Source of the DNA: Saccharofermentans sp.
Lineage (GTDB): Bacteria > Bacillota_A > Clostridia > Saccharofermentanales > Saccharofermentanaceae
Assembly: GCA_024695565.1 (NCBI GenBank)
Contig: JAILHX010000120.1
Location: 1 to 44,536, forward strand
DNA length: 44,536 bases
Reading direction: 5' to 3'
In this document: positions 33,235 to 41,439 of the stretch, one piece after another
Position numbering within the stretch: the first letter of the stretch is position 1
Layout: each line of letters begins with the position of its first letter
Notes under the pieces: generated by a model
Databases searched by the model: none
The model's input: only the letters and a program-made list of their open reading frames with translations
What the model was told of the DNA's origin: nothing
Made by a program: the position numbers and the translations under genes

Positions 33235-34044
33235 TTACATTATACTTGATTTCCCATATCCGTGTATCATCATCCGCTTGTCTCTCATAGTAAATTCATC
33301 AATGGAAGAATAAAGGGCATCCGAGAGCTTTTCTCTTTCTTCTTCAGCCGATTTTATCTTCTCATCGATATTAGCGGATTCAGCTTTGAGCCCGACTATT
33401 ATCTGATTGAATTCCTTTACCTTTTTCATCCTGGGAATAACAAAGAAGATATTATAAGCTGCCAGACCGCAGATCAATAACGCGAATGCCACCGTGATCA
33501 TGAGCATCGTAGACGTAGTGGGTCTTATAAATATATAAATTGCGATCCCGGACAGAACCAGAATGGCGCAGTCGATCCATTGTGTGATGAATTCCCTTAT
33601 GGGATGAGAATGTCCTATCCTGTGACTGATATATTGTCTGCGGCACAATTTCTCATTGTGCTTGATATAAGCTTCAGTCGTTATCTTGTCATCGCCCAGA
33701 GATTCGATCTCTTCTTTGCAATCAGAAAATCTCTTTATGCCGGAATAGATCTTCTCGAAGTCAGCAAAGTATTTCTTATCTTCTTCCGAGGCCTCTCCGA
33801 TAACTTCAAGTGCAAGATCAAAATCATACGTGAAATCTTCTGCGCCTTCACGGTGTATAACGCTTAAGTCATCAATATCCCTTATATGAGCTGCTGCAAA
33901 CATCAGTCCCCTGAGCGAGAGGAAATCGTGAGGTTCCTGCACCAGGACAGCCTTATATGCATCAATGGCTTCTGCATACTTCTTCCTGGAGAGATAATGA
34001 TCTCCGTCTTTGCGCAACTGTTCTGCTGTGAATTGTTCGTCCAT
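33235..34044 (-). CDS. Single TPR-like/two-TM module, third paralogue
   Basis: A 269-aa protein alignable with each half of the downstream double-module protein: YLSRKKYAEAIDAYKAVLVQ, EPHDFLSLRGLMFAAAHI, EASEEDKKYFADFEKIYS, two TM segments at about 160-180 and 187-206, and the coiled tail NIDEKIKSAEEEREKLSDAL. It lacks the zinc ribbon that opens the other two copies. It lies 36 bases upstream of the double gene on the same strand. The soluble parts should face the cytoplasm. Function unknown. Confidence 0.78.
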   Translation of the reverse strand: MDEQFTAEQLRKDGDHYLSRKKYAEAIDAYKAVLVQEPHDFLSLRGLMFAAAHIRDIDDLSVIHREGAEDFTYDFDLALEVIGEASEEDKKYFADFEKIYSGIKRFSDCKEEIESLGDDKITTEAYIKHNEKLCRRQYISHRIGHSHPIREFITQWIDCAILVLSGIAIYIFIRPTTSTMLMITVAFALLICGLAAYNIFFVIPRMKKVKEFNQIIVGLKAESANIDEKIKSAEEEREKLSDALYSSIDEFTMRDKRMMIHGYGKSSIM

Positions 34045-34070
34045 ATGATTTTCGCCGACTTCGTATAATA

Positions 34071-34895
34071 TCAGCCCACAGGGGTCGTAGCTCCGTAAGC
34101 TTCATCTTCCACAAAGATGAGCTTGCCGTCCTGAATCGCGAGCGTACCGTAGGATTTCTGGTCTCCTCCGTACTCCGTCCTCTCGATGGCGATGTCATCT
34201 GCCGTACTTCCAATTATCAGATAATCGTAAGTCATGCGGTCATCCAACATGTAACCCTGACCGTTATAGACATCATATACAACGAGCGCTGTAGATATTA
34301 TTCCGCTTCCGTAAGTAACGGTAGTGCACAGCTCCGGATTTCCGTCCCCGTTAATGTCGCATTCATGGGGAGGGTCAACTATCCTGCCCATCTCACTGAC
34401 GTTAGCATCAATATAATCAGCAAGCGGCCCGGAGATTTCAGATTCAGAAGTCTCTGCCTGTGAAGTAGTTACGGAATCATTTTCTGTTTCAATTACCAGC
34501 CCGCCGCTCTGTTCCGGAAGGATCTTTGTGCCGTTCTTAGGCTCAGTTATCTCACAGCTGTCCCAGCCGCTGCCATGACCTTCGCTGTAACCTGTTACCT
34601 TAAATGTCCCGCTGTATAGATCGCCCGCTTCGTCCATTACCGTATAAGACCCTGACGCAGTAAAGTCGGTGCGGACATATACATCACCCTTCGTATCATA
34701 AGCAGTGACCGTATCTACTGTTATTCCGGGCTCGAGACCGTACTTGTCGATCACTTCAAAAGATACTGCCGCTTTAACCAGAGATTCCAGATTGCTCCGT
34801 TCTTCAGAAGTAAGATCCTTTGCCTTCCTGCCGCAGCCGAATAACGTCAGCGAGAGCGCCAGGATAATTACCAGACTTCCTATCTTCTTGATCAT
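34071..34895 (-). CDS. Lipoprotein with Ca-binding-like DxNxDG loop
   Basis: A 274-aa protein with a lipobox (LTLFGC, Cys21). The outer part has a first domain (about 30-115) with repeated helices and strands (VDTVTAYDTKGDVYVRTDFT), a Ser/Thr/Glu linker, then CDINGDGNPELCTTVTYG (about 188-205), a DxNxDGxxE loop like those of dockerins, EF-hands and FG-GAP repeats. GGGGGAT precedes the ATG. The paired strands after the loop (ALVVYDVYNGQGYML) suit a FG-GAP-type blade. Role in the envelope is unknown. Confidence 0.76.
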   Translation of the reverse strand: MIKKIGSLVIILALSLTLFGCGRKAKDLTSEERSNLESLVKAAVSFEVIDKYGLEPGITVDTVTAYDTKGDVYVRTDFTASGSYTVMDEAGDLYSGTFKVTGYSEGHGSGWDSCEITEPKNGTKILPEQSGGLVIETENDSVTTSQAETSESEISGPLADYIDANVSEMGRIVDPPHECDINGDGNPELCTTVTYGSGIISTALVVYDVYNGQGYMLDDRMTYDYLIIGSTADDIAIERTEYGGDQKSYGTLAIQDGKLIFVEDEAYGATTPVG

Positions 34896-34931
34896 GTTTC
34901 TATCCCCCGTGAATCTTCACTTATGCCGGGC

Positions 34932-35510
34932 TTAATCTTCCTTCGAATCCGTCCAGTAATCTACCTCTTTGCGGGTTATCTCAGTCTTGCTCACCAAAGT
35001 ATAATCTTTTGTCTCATACTCGCATCTTAAGTAGACGTACTGCTTCTTATCGTAATCGTATTTGCTGACAGGGACCGTCAATATGCTGCCGTCATCAGAA
35101 TATGTGCAGTACACATCCGTTGCCATATATGAACGCGGAAGCAGGACCTTCTTGACCACTTCAAATGTCTCAAGGGATATTACGTGGAAATGCTTGCCGT
35201 GCTCTAAGACAACGAGCTCTGACCCGTCAGATTTGACATCACCCGTGACAAGATTATGGAATCCCATTATGGGTTTAAGTCTCTGCTTCGTCTTCTTATC
35301 CAGGAAAATGACCCTGCCGGTCTTTACGCCGATTACATAACGGTCTGTAATTATGATGCAGAAGGCTTCCGATCCCTCTTCGGGATTTATCACTCTTCTC
35401 CAGTGACCCTTGGGAAGATCGTGCTCTTTAAGAGCCCACGGGGCTTCCGCAGCACGCTTTTGAATCTGATAAAGACCTAATAACAGTTCTTCTCCATTAA
35501 TTCCATCCAT
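34932..35510 (-). CDS. Hypothetical 192-aa beta-rich protein
   Basis: After a helical start (GEELLLGLYQIQKRAAEAPW), the protein is a series of short strands: SEAFCIIITDRYVIGVKTGR, VIFLDKKTKQRLKP, LVVLEHGKHFHVISLETFEV, and STILTV-like stretches. This resembles a few blades of a beta-propeller, too short to close alone. No signal peptide, TM or catalytic motif is seen. It lies in the leftward run upstream of the lipoprotein gene. I do not recognise the family. Confidence 0.65.
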   Translation of the reverse strand: MDGINGEELLLGLYQIQKRAAEAPWALKEHDLPKGHWRRVINPEEGSEAFCIIITDRYVIGVKTGRVIFLDKKTKQRLKPIMGFHNLVTGDVKSDGSELVVLEHGKHFHVISLETFEVVKKVLLPRSYMATDVYCTYSDDGSILTVPVSKYDYDKKQYVYLRCEYETKDYTLVSKTEITRKEVDYWTDSKED

Positions 35511-35535
35511 AAATATCTACCGCCTTATCCAAATA

Positions 35536-36282
35536 TCATACTACCTTCCTTATGGACTTTTCATCTGCATGGAAGTGTTTCTTAACCTGATTGATTGCTT
35601 TTTTGTAAGACTCCGCTGGGGATTCCTTATAACACTTGGTCACAAAGTCATACCCCCACAGGTATTCGGGGAGAGTATAGACGGCGACGGCCCAGCCGTA
35701 TTCTTCACCGCGCTTGTTAAGACGGGGCCTGAAGTCCTTTACCGTCAGGTATGATGACATCTGAAGTTTGGCGCACGTGCCGTCAAAACCCTTCTCGCCG
35801 CCTTTGCCAAATCCGGCCTTCTCCTTGACTTCGTTGGAATACATCTCGACCTTTTGGGAGGCTTCCCAAATCTCGCAGTCATCAGGCCAGAAAACATCCA
35901 TGATGAGTTTTTCCTTATAGCCTGCTTTGCCATCCTCGTAGCGGGAATCGAAATCATACCCGTCCCTTCTGTAGTTGGCAAACTCCGGAAACCACTTCTT
36001 GGAGACAAAACCTGCCTTGTTACGGAAAAACTTCCCGTACGCAACCTTGCCCGTGCGTGCGAGGACAGCTCGCCACTCCCACGGATCGATCTCCGCGTCA
36101 CCGCACCACCAGCAACCTGCTTCAGTCATGTTCTCGACAGAGAATCCGTCGACCTCATTAGAGAACAGTGGCAGGAATCCGACCTTCTCGATGACCTTCA
36201 GGAGCTCTTCTGCAGAATGAACACAGGACGGATCGTCCCCTTCCACTCCCTGCATATACCATACGCCGTCAATTACTTCCAT
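35536..36282 (-). CDS. Hypothetical protein, AlkZ-related-like
   Basis: A 248-aa soluble protein. The patterns CWWCGDAEIDPWEWRAVLAR, VAYGKFFRNKAGFVSKKWFP, FANYRRDGYDFDSRY and KEKAGFGKGGEKGFDGTCAK are strongly conserved in a widespread Clostridia family, from memory labelled AlkZ-related or hypothetical. AlkZ-type proteins are HTH_42 DNA glycosylases, but I do not see their catalytic QxQ motif, so I do not assign glycosylase activity. GGGGAAT lies before the ATG. Confidence 0.68.
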   Translation of the reverse strand: MEVIDGVWYMQGVEGDDPSCVHSAEELLKVIEKVGFLPLFSNEVDGFSVENMTEAGCWWCGDAEIDPWEWRAVLARTGKVAYGKFFRNKAGFVSKKWFPEFANYRRDGYDFDSRYEDGKAGYKEKLIMDVFWPDDCEIWEASQKVEMYSNEVKEKAGFGKGGEKGFDGTCAKLQMSSYLTVKDFRPRLNKRGEEYGWAVAVYTLPEYLWGYDFVTKCYKESPAESYKKAINQVKKHFHADEKSIRKVV

Positions 36283-36304
36283 CTTTATTCCCCGGCTGCA
36301 GTTC

Positions 36305-37063
36305 TTACGTGTTCACCGCAAACATTACGGCTTTTTGAACCTGTGCATAGAGCATCTGGGATAATCTCTGATACTCTTCATCTTTATCTGCTTCGTATCC
36401 GATGTCGTTCCAGGAGCCCATTCCTCCGAAAACATCCGCACCGGAAGCTGCCGTAAGCATCCTTAATGCGCTACTGCCAATTCCCGGGAAGTTATCTCTC
36501 ATATAGACAGCATCCCCGGACTCATCTTCATTTACAAGATACCCATATGATTCTTTAAATATTTTCGCGAAGGTTTCATTATTGATCTCGCGGGCGAAAG
36601 CTTCTATCTTCAGCAAAGCATCTTTGAATTCTTCCAAGTTGTTCACAAAGAGCCTCGGGTCATCGGGAGCAGGTCCGCAGGACAATTGGAAATATTGGAC
36701 ATTCCACATGGTTTTGGCCCTGTCAAATTCCCATCTGGGATACCAGGATGATGACGTGCCGTCCAAAAATTCCGTGATCATGCATTTGCTGCCTGTATTT
36801 GAGAATCCCGCATAACTTGGATTATCTGAAACGCTGACAAAAAGAACTGCTTTTTTAAGCCCCTGTCCGATGAGCGTTCTGACCCATTCTTCCACACCGT
36901 AAATAGTCTCGTTCTCAGTATCAGAAAACGATTTCTTGTGGTCCAGAACAAAATCGATCGCTCCTTCGTACGGACCGTGTTTGAATTCAGCCACAGCATT
37001 ATTCCGCAGCGAATAATTGACGTAATATGTGATCCTGGCTATCTGTAATAATTCGCCGTTCAT
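36305..37063 (-). CDS. Hypothetical 252-aa protein
   Basis: I do not recognise this soluble protein. Its N-terminal part has strands and a helix (ITYYVNYSLRNN; EGAIDFVLDHK; YGVEEWVRTLIGQGLKKAVL), the middle is Trp and Tyr-rich (SSSWYPRWEFDRAKTMW), and the C-terminal third is helical with FGGMGSWNDIGYEADKDEEY. AAGGAGG sits 5 bases before the ATG. An extended -10 (TATAAT on the minus strand, 37113-37108) lies about 45 bases upstream. It is divergent from the sigma2-WYL gene. It heads the leftward block that runs to 22.5 kb. Confidence 0.65.
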   Translation of the reverse strand: MNGELLQIARITYYVNYSLRNNAVAEFKHGPYEGAIDFVLDHKKSFSDTENETIYGVEEWVRTLIGQGLKKAVLFVSVSDNPSYAGFSNTGSKCMITEFLDGTSSSWYPRWEFDRAKTMWNVQYFQLSCGPAPDDPRLFVNNLEEFKDALLKIEAFAREINNETFAKIFKESYGYLVNEDESGDAVYMRDNFPGIGSSALRMLTAASGADVFGGMGSWNDIGYEADKDEEYQRLSQMLYAQVQKAVMFAVNT

Positions 37064-37107
37064 ATTGCCTCCTTGGGGACCCTGTTCAAAAACTCCGTAA
37101 TGACCAG

Positions 37108-37156
37108 ATTATAGCATTTTGATCACCCGATTCCGCCTGTTTATATGTGCTATACT
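37108..37156. promoter_or_regulatory. Divergent promoters between the 252-aa gene and the sigma2-WYL gene
   Basis: Leftward, TGCTATAAT (minus-strand -10 at 37113-37108) is an extended -10. Rightward, TGCTATACT (TATACT 37151-37156) is another extended -10, placing the start site about 15 bases before the ATG at 37179. No good -35 was found for either, as is usual for extended -10 promoters. Confidence 0.55.
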
Positions 37157-37178
37157 TCCGTTATGGAGGTGCTGCTCT

Positions 37179-38822
37179 ATGACTAAGGACGAGTTTAATC
37201 AGCTTATCGGTCAGATCAGGCATGGCGACGATGATGCCATGGATGCTTTGATCGCCGAGATGGATCCTTTTATCGGCGGAAGGATCAAGTCCATATTGCA
37301 AAGCAGGGGCATAGACTCGATAGATTACTATTACCGGGAAGACCTGATGCAGGCAGGAAGGCTCGCTGTCCTGAGAGCCTTGAAAACTTATGAGATCGGC
37401 AACACGGCAAAATTCTCCACATATGCAAAAATAGATATCGATCATGAGATAAACAGAGAACTCTCTGCCATGAAAACCACTGTTAAGACCAGGGATCCCA
37501 TCCTGGCTTATAGCAGATCTGAGAGTGAGATTTCTCCGGAAGAGAAGAAAGCTCATACAGCTCTGGCTGTACTAAGACTCGGTGCCCAGGAAAAAGGCAA
37601 GGCCCTGACAGCAGACGAGCGCAAAGATCTTCTTGCAAGAATAAACATATCCACTGACAATGCCAGGTTTAATAATGTAAGTCTTGTCCTTCAGATAATG
37701 GAGATCCTGAAGTCTGCGACAGACGAGCATCACTCGATCACCATAGAAGAACTTAAAGACTGCCTTACGATGCTTCGTATCGTTAAATACGACAATGCTT
37801 ACCTGGAAAGTCCCAATACCATTCCTTCAACGATCAACAACATCCTGACTGAGCTTGATCCGATGGAATACACCGGAGATAACGACGGTGATTACAAGAT
37901 TAAGTACAGAGGTTACGATAATGACGAGCTCAAGAAGAAACTCGGTAAAGCCAAGGGCAAACATGAGATTACTGACTTCAGGTACATCCAGCCTTTCTCG
38001 TACCGGGAACTTGATGAACTGATCCAGGCGGTCAGCTTCTCTATCTATCTGTCAGCAGAAGAAAAAGACAATCTGATAAAAAAGATTTTCGATGCCTGCG
38101 GAGGATACTACAACTCCCCTTTCTGGGACGGAAAACATCTCAGGTTCAATCCTTCAGCCATCCACGGCAGATTCAGCAGATCTTCCGGAGATGTCGAGAA
38201 CATCCTCACGGCAAACCTCAAGACCATCCAGACAGCCATCAACAACATGTGGCAGATCAAGTTCACCTTCAACGGTTACAATAGTGACGGCAATCTGGTC
38301 CCGACGCCTAAGAATCCTCACTATTTCAGTCCGTTCCATCTCGTCGTCTACCAGGATCTGTTCTATCTGATCGGCCTCTGGAGCGACGGCACCGACAAGA
38401 AGATCTACCATTACAGGGTCGATCTTATGAGTGATGTCGAGATACTGAAAAACAATGAGGATAAGCCGGTCCGCATAAAGATGTACGGCATTGAGGATCT
38501 TCCCATCTGGAACTTCAACTGGGATCCTGAGAAGTATCTGTCTGAACACATCTACATGGCATATGATGAACCCAGAGATATCAAGATCAAAATCCATAAG
38601 ACCGGCTACACTGACATCTGCAAATGGTTCAGCAGCTACACTAAGACAAACCTGCCGTGCGAAGAAGGGTATGACATAATTATCGTGAAGACCTCTCCTT
38701 CCATGATCGTCCACTGGGCACTGCAGTATTCGTCAAAAGTAGAGATCATGGACGAGGATATCAGATTAGAGATCAGAAAAGAGATAAAGAAGTTGGGAGA
38801 GAAGTATGGGAAGACCTTATAA
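37179..38822 (+). CDS. Sigma-70 region 2-like / WYL-domain fusion regulator
   Basis: A 547-aa protein. Residues about 8-98 resemble sigma-70 region 2: YREDLMQAGRLAVLRALKTY then AKFSTYAKIDIDHEINRELS. No region 4 follows. About 165-235 is a WYL-type HTH lead (VLQIMEILKSATDEHHSITI). The C-terminal half is a WYL domain: HYFSPFHLVVYQDLFYLIGL, KIYHYRVDLMSDVEIL (380-423). WYL domains sense ligands, often nucleic acid or nucleotides, in regulators of defence and stress genes. A sigma-like module in place of a simple HTH is unusual. GGAGGT precedes the ATG at 37179 by 8 bases; the frame is open to 37119 but without such a site. It overlaps the next gene by 17 bases. Confidence 0.8.
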   Translation: MTKDEFNQLIGQIRHGDDDAMDALIAEMDPFIGGRIKSILQSRGIDSIDYYYREDLMQAGRLAVLRALKTYEIGNTAKFSTYAKIDIDHEINRELSAMKTTVKTRDPILAYSRSESEISPEEKKAHTALAVLRLGAQEKGKALTADERKDLLARINISTDNARFNNVSLVLQIMEILKSATDEHHSITIEELKDCLTMLRIVKYDNAYLESPNTIPSTINNILTELDPMEYTGDNDGDYKIKYRGYDNDELKKKLGKAKGKHEITDFRYIQPFSYRELDELIQAVSFSIYLSAEEKDNLIKKIFDACGGYYNSPFWDGKHLRFNPSAIHGRFSRSSGDVENILTANLKTIQTAINNMWQIKFTFNGYNSDGNLVPTPKNPHYFSPFHLVVYQDLFYLIGLWSDGTDKKIYHYRVDLMSDVEILKNNEDKPVRIKMYGIEDLPIWNFNWDPEKYLSEHIYMAYDEPRDIKIKIHKTGYTDICKWFSSYTKTNLPCEEGYDIIIVKTSPSMIVHWALQYSSKVEIMDEDIRLEIRKEIKKLGEKYGKTL

Positions 38823-39324
38823 AGAGCTGACACCAGAAGTACGAAAAGATAAAGCTAAAGAGCAGAAAAAACTTACGCCAACAACTGTTGATGAAGTTTT
38901 AAAAATCTTATGGGATAACTATTACGCTGTTTTGAAAATTGATTCTCCCAGAAAATGGGGCAGAGTCAGCTATTCTAAAATTGTTAAAAGCTCAGGTATA
39001 GATGACAAGAAAAACATTATCTGGATTAAATTTGCAAAAGAAGAAGGCAATGAGTCCGACAAAAGATATGTTGGTACAGTAGGTGCCGGCAGTGATATAA
39101 ATAATCATTGGGATTATGAGAATATGTCCGGCATGTTAGTCAATCACGCCGGATTAGTATGGGATGATTCTTTAGTCTTAGTCATTCCCGTAAGATTACA
39201 AGACGGCAAAAAGCGGGATGATTTTGAAAAAGCAATAGGAAATCTGCTGCTAGGAAATAAGATTCCGATTATTGATTACTATTCTCATGATTTTGGTTTA
39301 TTTATAAAGGAAAAGTCTGAATAA
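38806..39324 (+). CDS. Hypothetical 172-aa protein, AT-rich
   Basis: I do not recognise this protein. It opens with a charged helix (LTPEVRKDKAKEQKKLTPTT), then a mixed region (TVDEVLKILWDNYYAVLKID; KRYVGTVGAGSDINNHW) and ends KIPIIDYYSHDFGLFIKEKS. There is no signal or TM segment. Its first 17 bases overlap the end of the sigma2-WYL gene in another frame, so it is coupled to it. Base composition is visibly lower in GC than its neighbours (about 35% in sampled lines), which suggests recent acquisition. It may be the effector or partner regulated by the WYL protein; that is inference. Confidence 0.65.
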   Translation: MGRPYKELTPEVRKDKAKEQKKLTPTTVDEVLKILWDNYYAVLKIDSPRKWGRVSYSKIVKSSGIDDKKNIIWIKFAKEEGNESDKRYVGTVGAGSDINNHWDYENMSGMLVNHAGLVWDDSLVLVIPVRLQDGKKRDDFEKAIGNLLLGNKIPIIDYYSHDFGLFIKEKSE

Positions 39325-39350
39325 TCCCCTTTTTCAAAAATCTGAAGGTG

Positions 39351-39394
39351 GTTCCTCACAGAATAAGGGCAGATAAACTTTTCGAAGGAGGAAC
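39351..39394 (+). promoter_or_regulatory. Stem that could hide the Shine-Dalgarno of the nucleotidase gene
   Basis: GTTCCTC (39351-39357) is complementary to GAGGAAC (39388-39394), which contains most of the Shine-Dalgarno AAGGAGG for the ATG at 39400. The 30-base loop leaves room for another structure. It may be a simple translational switch, or chance. Confidence 0.35.
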
Positions 39395-39399
39395 TTAGA

Positions 39400-39912
39400 A
39401 TGATCACGAAAATCTACATTGACATGGACGGTGTTCTGGCAGACTTTGACCGCGGGGCCTATGAGCTTTGCGGTGTCCCAAGGCCCGAGCCCGGCAAATC
39501 CAGGACGCAGGAAAATGACGATCTTATGTGGGAACGCATGCGATCCGTTGAGCATTTCTACGACAGGCTCGAGCCGATGGCGGGCGCTGTTGAGATGTTC
39601 AATAAACTTTGGGATCAGTTCGGAGACCGTGTGGAAATACTCACGGGAATACCGAAGCCGAAGCGCGGGATCTTAACTGCAGGCGATGACAAAGAACACT
39701 GGGCACACAGAATACTTGATCCTGATCTGAAGGTAAACATCGTTTACCGGGCCGAGAAACCGAACTTCTGTAAGGGTAAAGATTTTGTTCTAATAGATGA
39801 TCTTCCCATCAATATCAGAGACTGGGAAGCATGCGGAGGAACGGGGATCCTTTTCGAGAACCCTGAAAAAACTCTGGCCCTGATAGAGCAATTTCAAAAA
39901 ATTGAAGGTTGA
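39400..39912 (+). CDS. NT5C-type 5'-nucleotidase (HAD superfamily)
   Basis: A 170-aa protein with the HAD motif I IYIDMDGVLADFD (nucleophile D8 and acid D10), motif II EILTGIPK (Thr after the strand), and motif III/IV DFVLIDDLPIN. This set fits the 5'(3')-deoxyribonucleotidase (NT5C) family, which removes phosphate from nucleoside monophosphates in the cytosol. Such enzymes are common in phages and their hosts for nucleotide-pool control. AAGGAGG lies upstream. It opens the run of small rightward genes. Confidence 0.88.
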   Translation: MITKIYIDMDGVLADFDRGAYELCGVPRPEPGKSRTQENDDLMWERMRSVEHFYDRLEPMAGAVEMFNKLWDQFGDRVEILTGIPKPKRGILTAGDDKEHWAHRILDPDLKVNIVYRAEKPNFCKGKDFVLIDDLPINIRDWEACGGTGILFENPEKTLALIEQFQKIEG

Positions 39913-39959
39913 GCCCCACATAATATTAGTAGAAGAGCCCGACAACAGGGTAAAAACCA

Positions 39960-39986
39960 AACCGTGCACAAGTTGCGCGGTTTTTT
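39960..39986 (+). terminator. Terminator after the nucleotidase gene
   Basis: AACCGTGCA (39960-39968) and TGCGCGGTT (39974-39982) pair with one G-U, loop CAAGT, followed by TTTTTT. The next gene has its own AAAGGAGG and starts 24 bases later, so the terminator is likely partial or followed by another promoter. Confidence 0.75.
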
Positions 39987-40009
39987 AATTCCCAAAGGAG
40001 GAAAGAAAA

Positions 40010-40780
40010 ATGAAAAACATGATGAAATCCTATTTAGGAGATGATTACAGCAGCAACCATCTGAGGAACTTCTGCCTTTACTGGCTTAAGGGTATGGCTT
40101 GTAAACCCGAATGGGAAGATACCGAAGAATGCCATGCCGCCTTTGACAGGTGGCGCAGGGAAAATGATCTGGACTGCCTGTACTTTGACGGTGACCTCTG
40201 CGCTGACACTCTGATGAGTGCATGGACCTTGATCAAGTGGGTAGCAGAATACCTGAACATGGAGTACGGCATCAAGTTCGCTAAATGCGAAAAGGACTTG
40301 AAGCTCCTTGCGCAAGACCGCGATGCTTACCTGCCGGCAAAAGACGAACTGGTAATGCTACTGGACAGATTCTTAGAACTTGCCGAAAGACGCTGCAACT
40401 ATATCCTGCTTCCTGACCGCTGCATGAATAAAGACAGGTACGAGTTTAGAAGATCCGGCATATGTACGAAGTTCTTTGACCAAGTCCCCGCAACGCTCTG
40501 GCATGTCTTTTATAAGGAAACTCTGGGACGGTATTTCCTTGATGAAAAAGGTGAAGTCGATGTGCGCAAAGTTGAGGACTGGATCAGCAAAGAGAAGCTT
40601 CAGATGGGTTTTACAAACGGTGTTATCAGCAAGGAAAATGTCATCCCGCTGACTTCAACTGCAAAACCCTATTATGGCAAAAGGCTTAAGACGAGAAGTG
40701 AATTGGAAGAAGCGCTCAACTACATGATCAGTTTCCTTGAGCTAAGAGAAAAAGAATTCGGAGGTGATTTAAATGACTAA
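40010..40780 (+). CDS. Hypothetical 256-aa protein in the phage-like run
   Basis: I do not recognise it. The N-terminal 90 residues carry Trp and acid-rich helices (CLYWLKGMACKPEWEDTEEC; FDGDLCADTLMSAWTLIKWV). The middle is helical with ELVMLLDRFLELAERRCNYI, and the last part has KVEDWISKEKLQMGFTNGVI and PYYGKRLKTRSELEEALNYM. It is soluble. AAAGGAGG precedes the ATG. The stop overlaps the next gene by 8 bases, so the two are coupled. Confidence 0.7.
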   Translation: MKNMMKSYLGDDYSSNHLRNFCLYWLKGMACKPEWEDTEECHAAFDRWRRENDLDCLYFDGDLCADTLMSAWTLIKWVAEYLNMEYGIKFAKCEKDLKLLAQDRDAYLPAKDELVMLLDRFLELAERRCNYILLPDRCMNKDRYEFRRSGICTKFFDQVPATLWHVFYKETLGRYFLDEKGEVDVRKVEDWISKEKLQMGFTNGVISKENVIPLTSTAKPYYGKRLKTRSELEEALNYMISFLELREKEFGGDLND

Positions 40781-41390
40781 AGTATGGGAAGGACAAATTT
40801 ACAGACTAGACGGCGTAATGGATATCCCGGGTTATCAGGGGTTTATCTTAATGAATGGTTCCCTTTTAGAACCTGACTATGCCGTGATAGATCTCGGACA
40901 TCGAAGGATCCTGGAACTTCACTGCAGCAATTCTTATCTGATCCTTGTCAGCAATCACGCGACAAGAGTTCAGGAAATCTCAGGTAAGAACAACAAGCTG
41001 AGCAGAATGCTTGCCGGCATGGGCATCAGGGCGAAGACGAAGGCCGGCTATTCCAAAGGGAAGAACGCATGGCATTACGCGATCGGCAAAGGCCCTGCCT
41101 GCAGCATGAAGGGCATCTTCAGCAAGTACGGTTACGCGGTCCAGGACAGGATCTGGGCAGACTGCTGGGAATACGACTTCAAGATGAGCCTGTTTAATCC
41201 CGGGTGGGTGAAGATCGGAGGCGTGGATACGAATTGGTTCACCACTCCAAACTGGGTATTAGACGACGTGATCGGCAAAGGTTCGGACCTCATCAGGAAG
41301 GCGCTCACCGAACCGGTGGACATCAGTGAAGAAAAGTTCAGAAAGGCCCTCAAAAAAGCCGGCCTGGACGAAAGCTTGTTTATGGATTGA
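40773..41390 (+). CDS. Unknown protein, paralogue of the 220-aa gene downstream
   Basis: A 205-aa soluble protein of no known family. YAVIDLGHRRILELHCSNSY, LILVSNHATRVQ, MKGIFSKYGYAVQDRIWAD and CWEYDFKMSL line up, in order, with YADLGRRRYLCLEGTAYLVL, VTDRSVRLF, DAVFSKNGYATQHYDWND and CSIYDFEIRF of the protein at 41891-42553. The shared parts suggest one fold with a Trp-Asp-Cys segment at its centre. Each protein ends in a helical tail. AGGAGGTG lies inside the end of the preceding gene. Confidence 0.72.
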   Translation: MTKVWEGQIYRLDGVMDIPGYQGFILMNGSLLEPDYAVIDLGHRRILELHCSNSYLILVSNHATRVQEISGKNNKLSRMLAGMGIRAKTKAGYSKGKNAWHYAIGKGPACSMKGIFSKYGYAVQDRIWADCWEYDFKMSLFNPGWVKIGGVDTNWFTTPNWVLDDVIGKGSDLIRKALTEPVDISEEKFRKALKKAGLDESLFMD

Positions 41391-41391
41391 T

Positions 41392-41415
41392 GACCGGTTC
41401 GATACCGGTTTTTTT
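41392..41415 (+). terminator. Compact terminator after the 205-aa gene
   Basis: ACCGGT (41393-41398) pairs with ACCGGT (41404-41409, self-complementary) around TCGAT and is followed by a run of seven T. It lies 3 bases beyond the stop codon. Confidence 0.75.
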
Positions 41416-41439
41416 ATTGCAATTTTGGAGGTGAATTTT

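Noticed and set aside
35854..36456. A 200-codon rightward frame
   Set aside because: It lies opposite the AlkZ-related-like gene, which has conserved family segments and a ribosome site.
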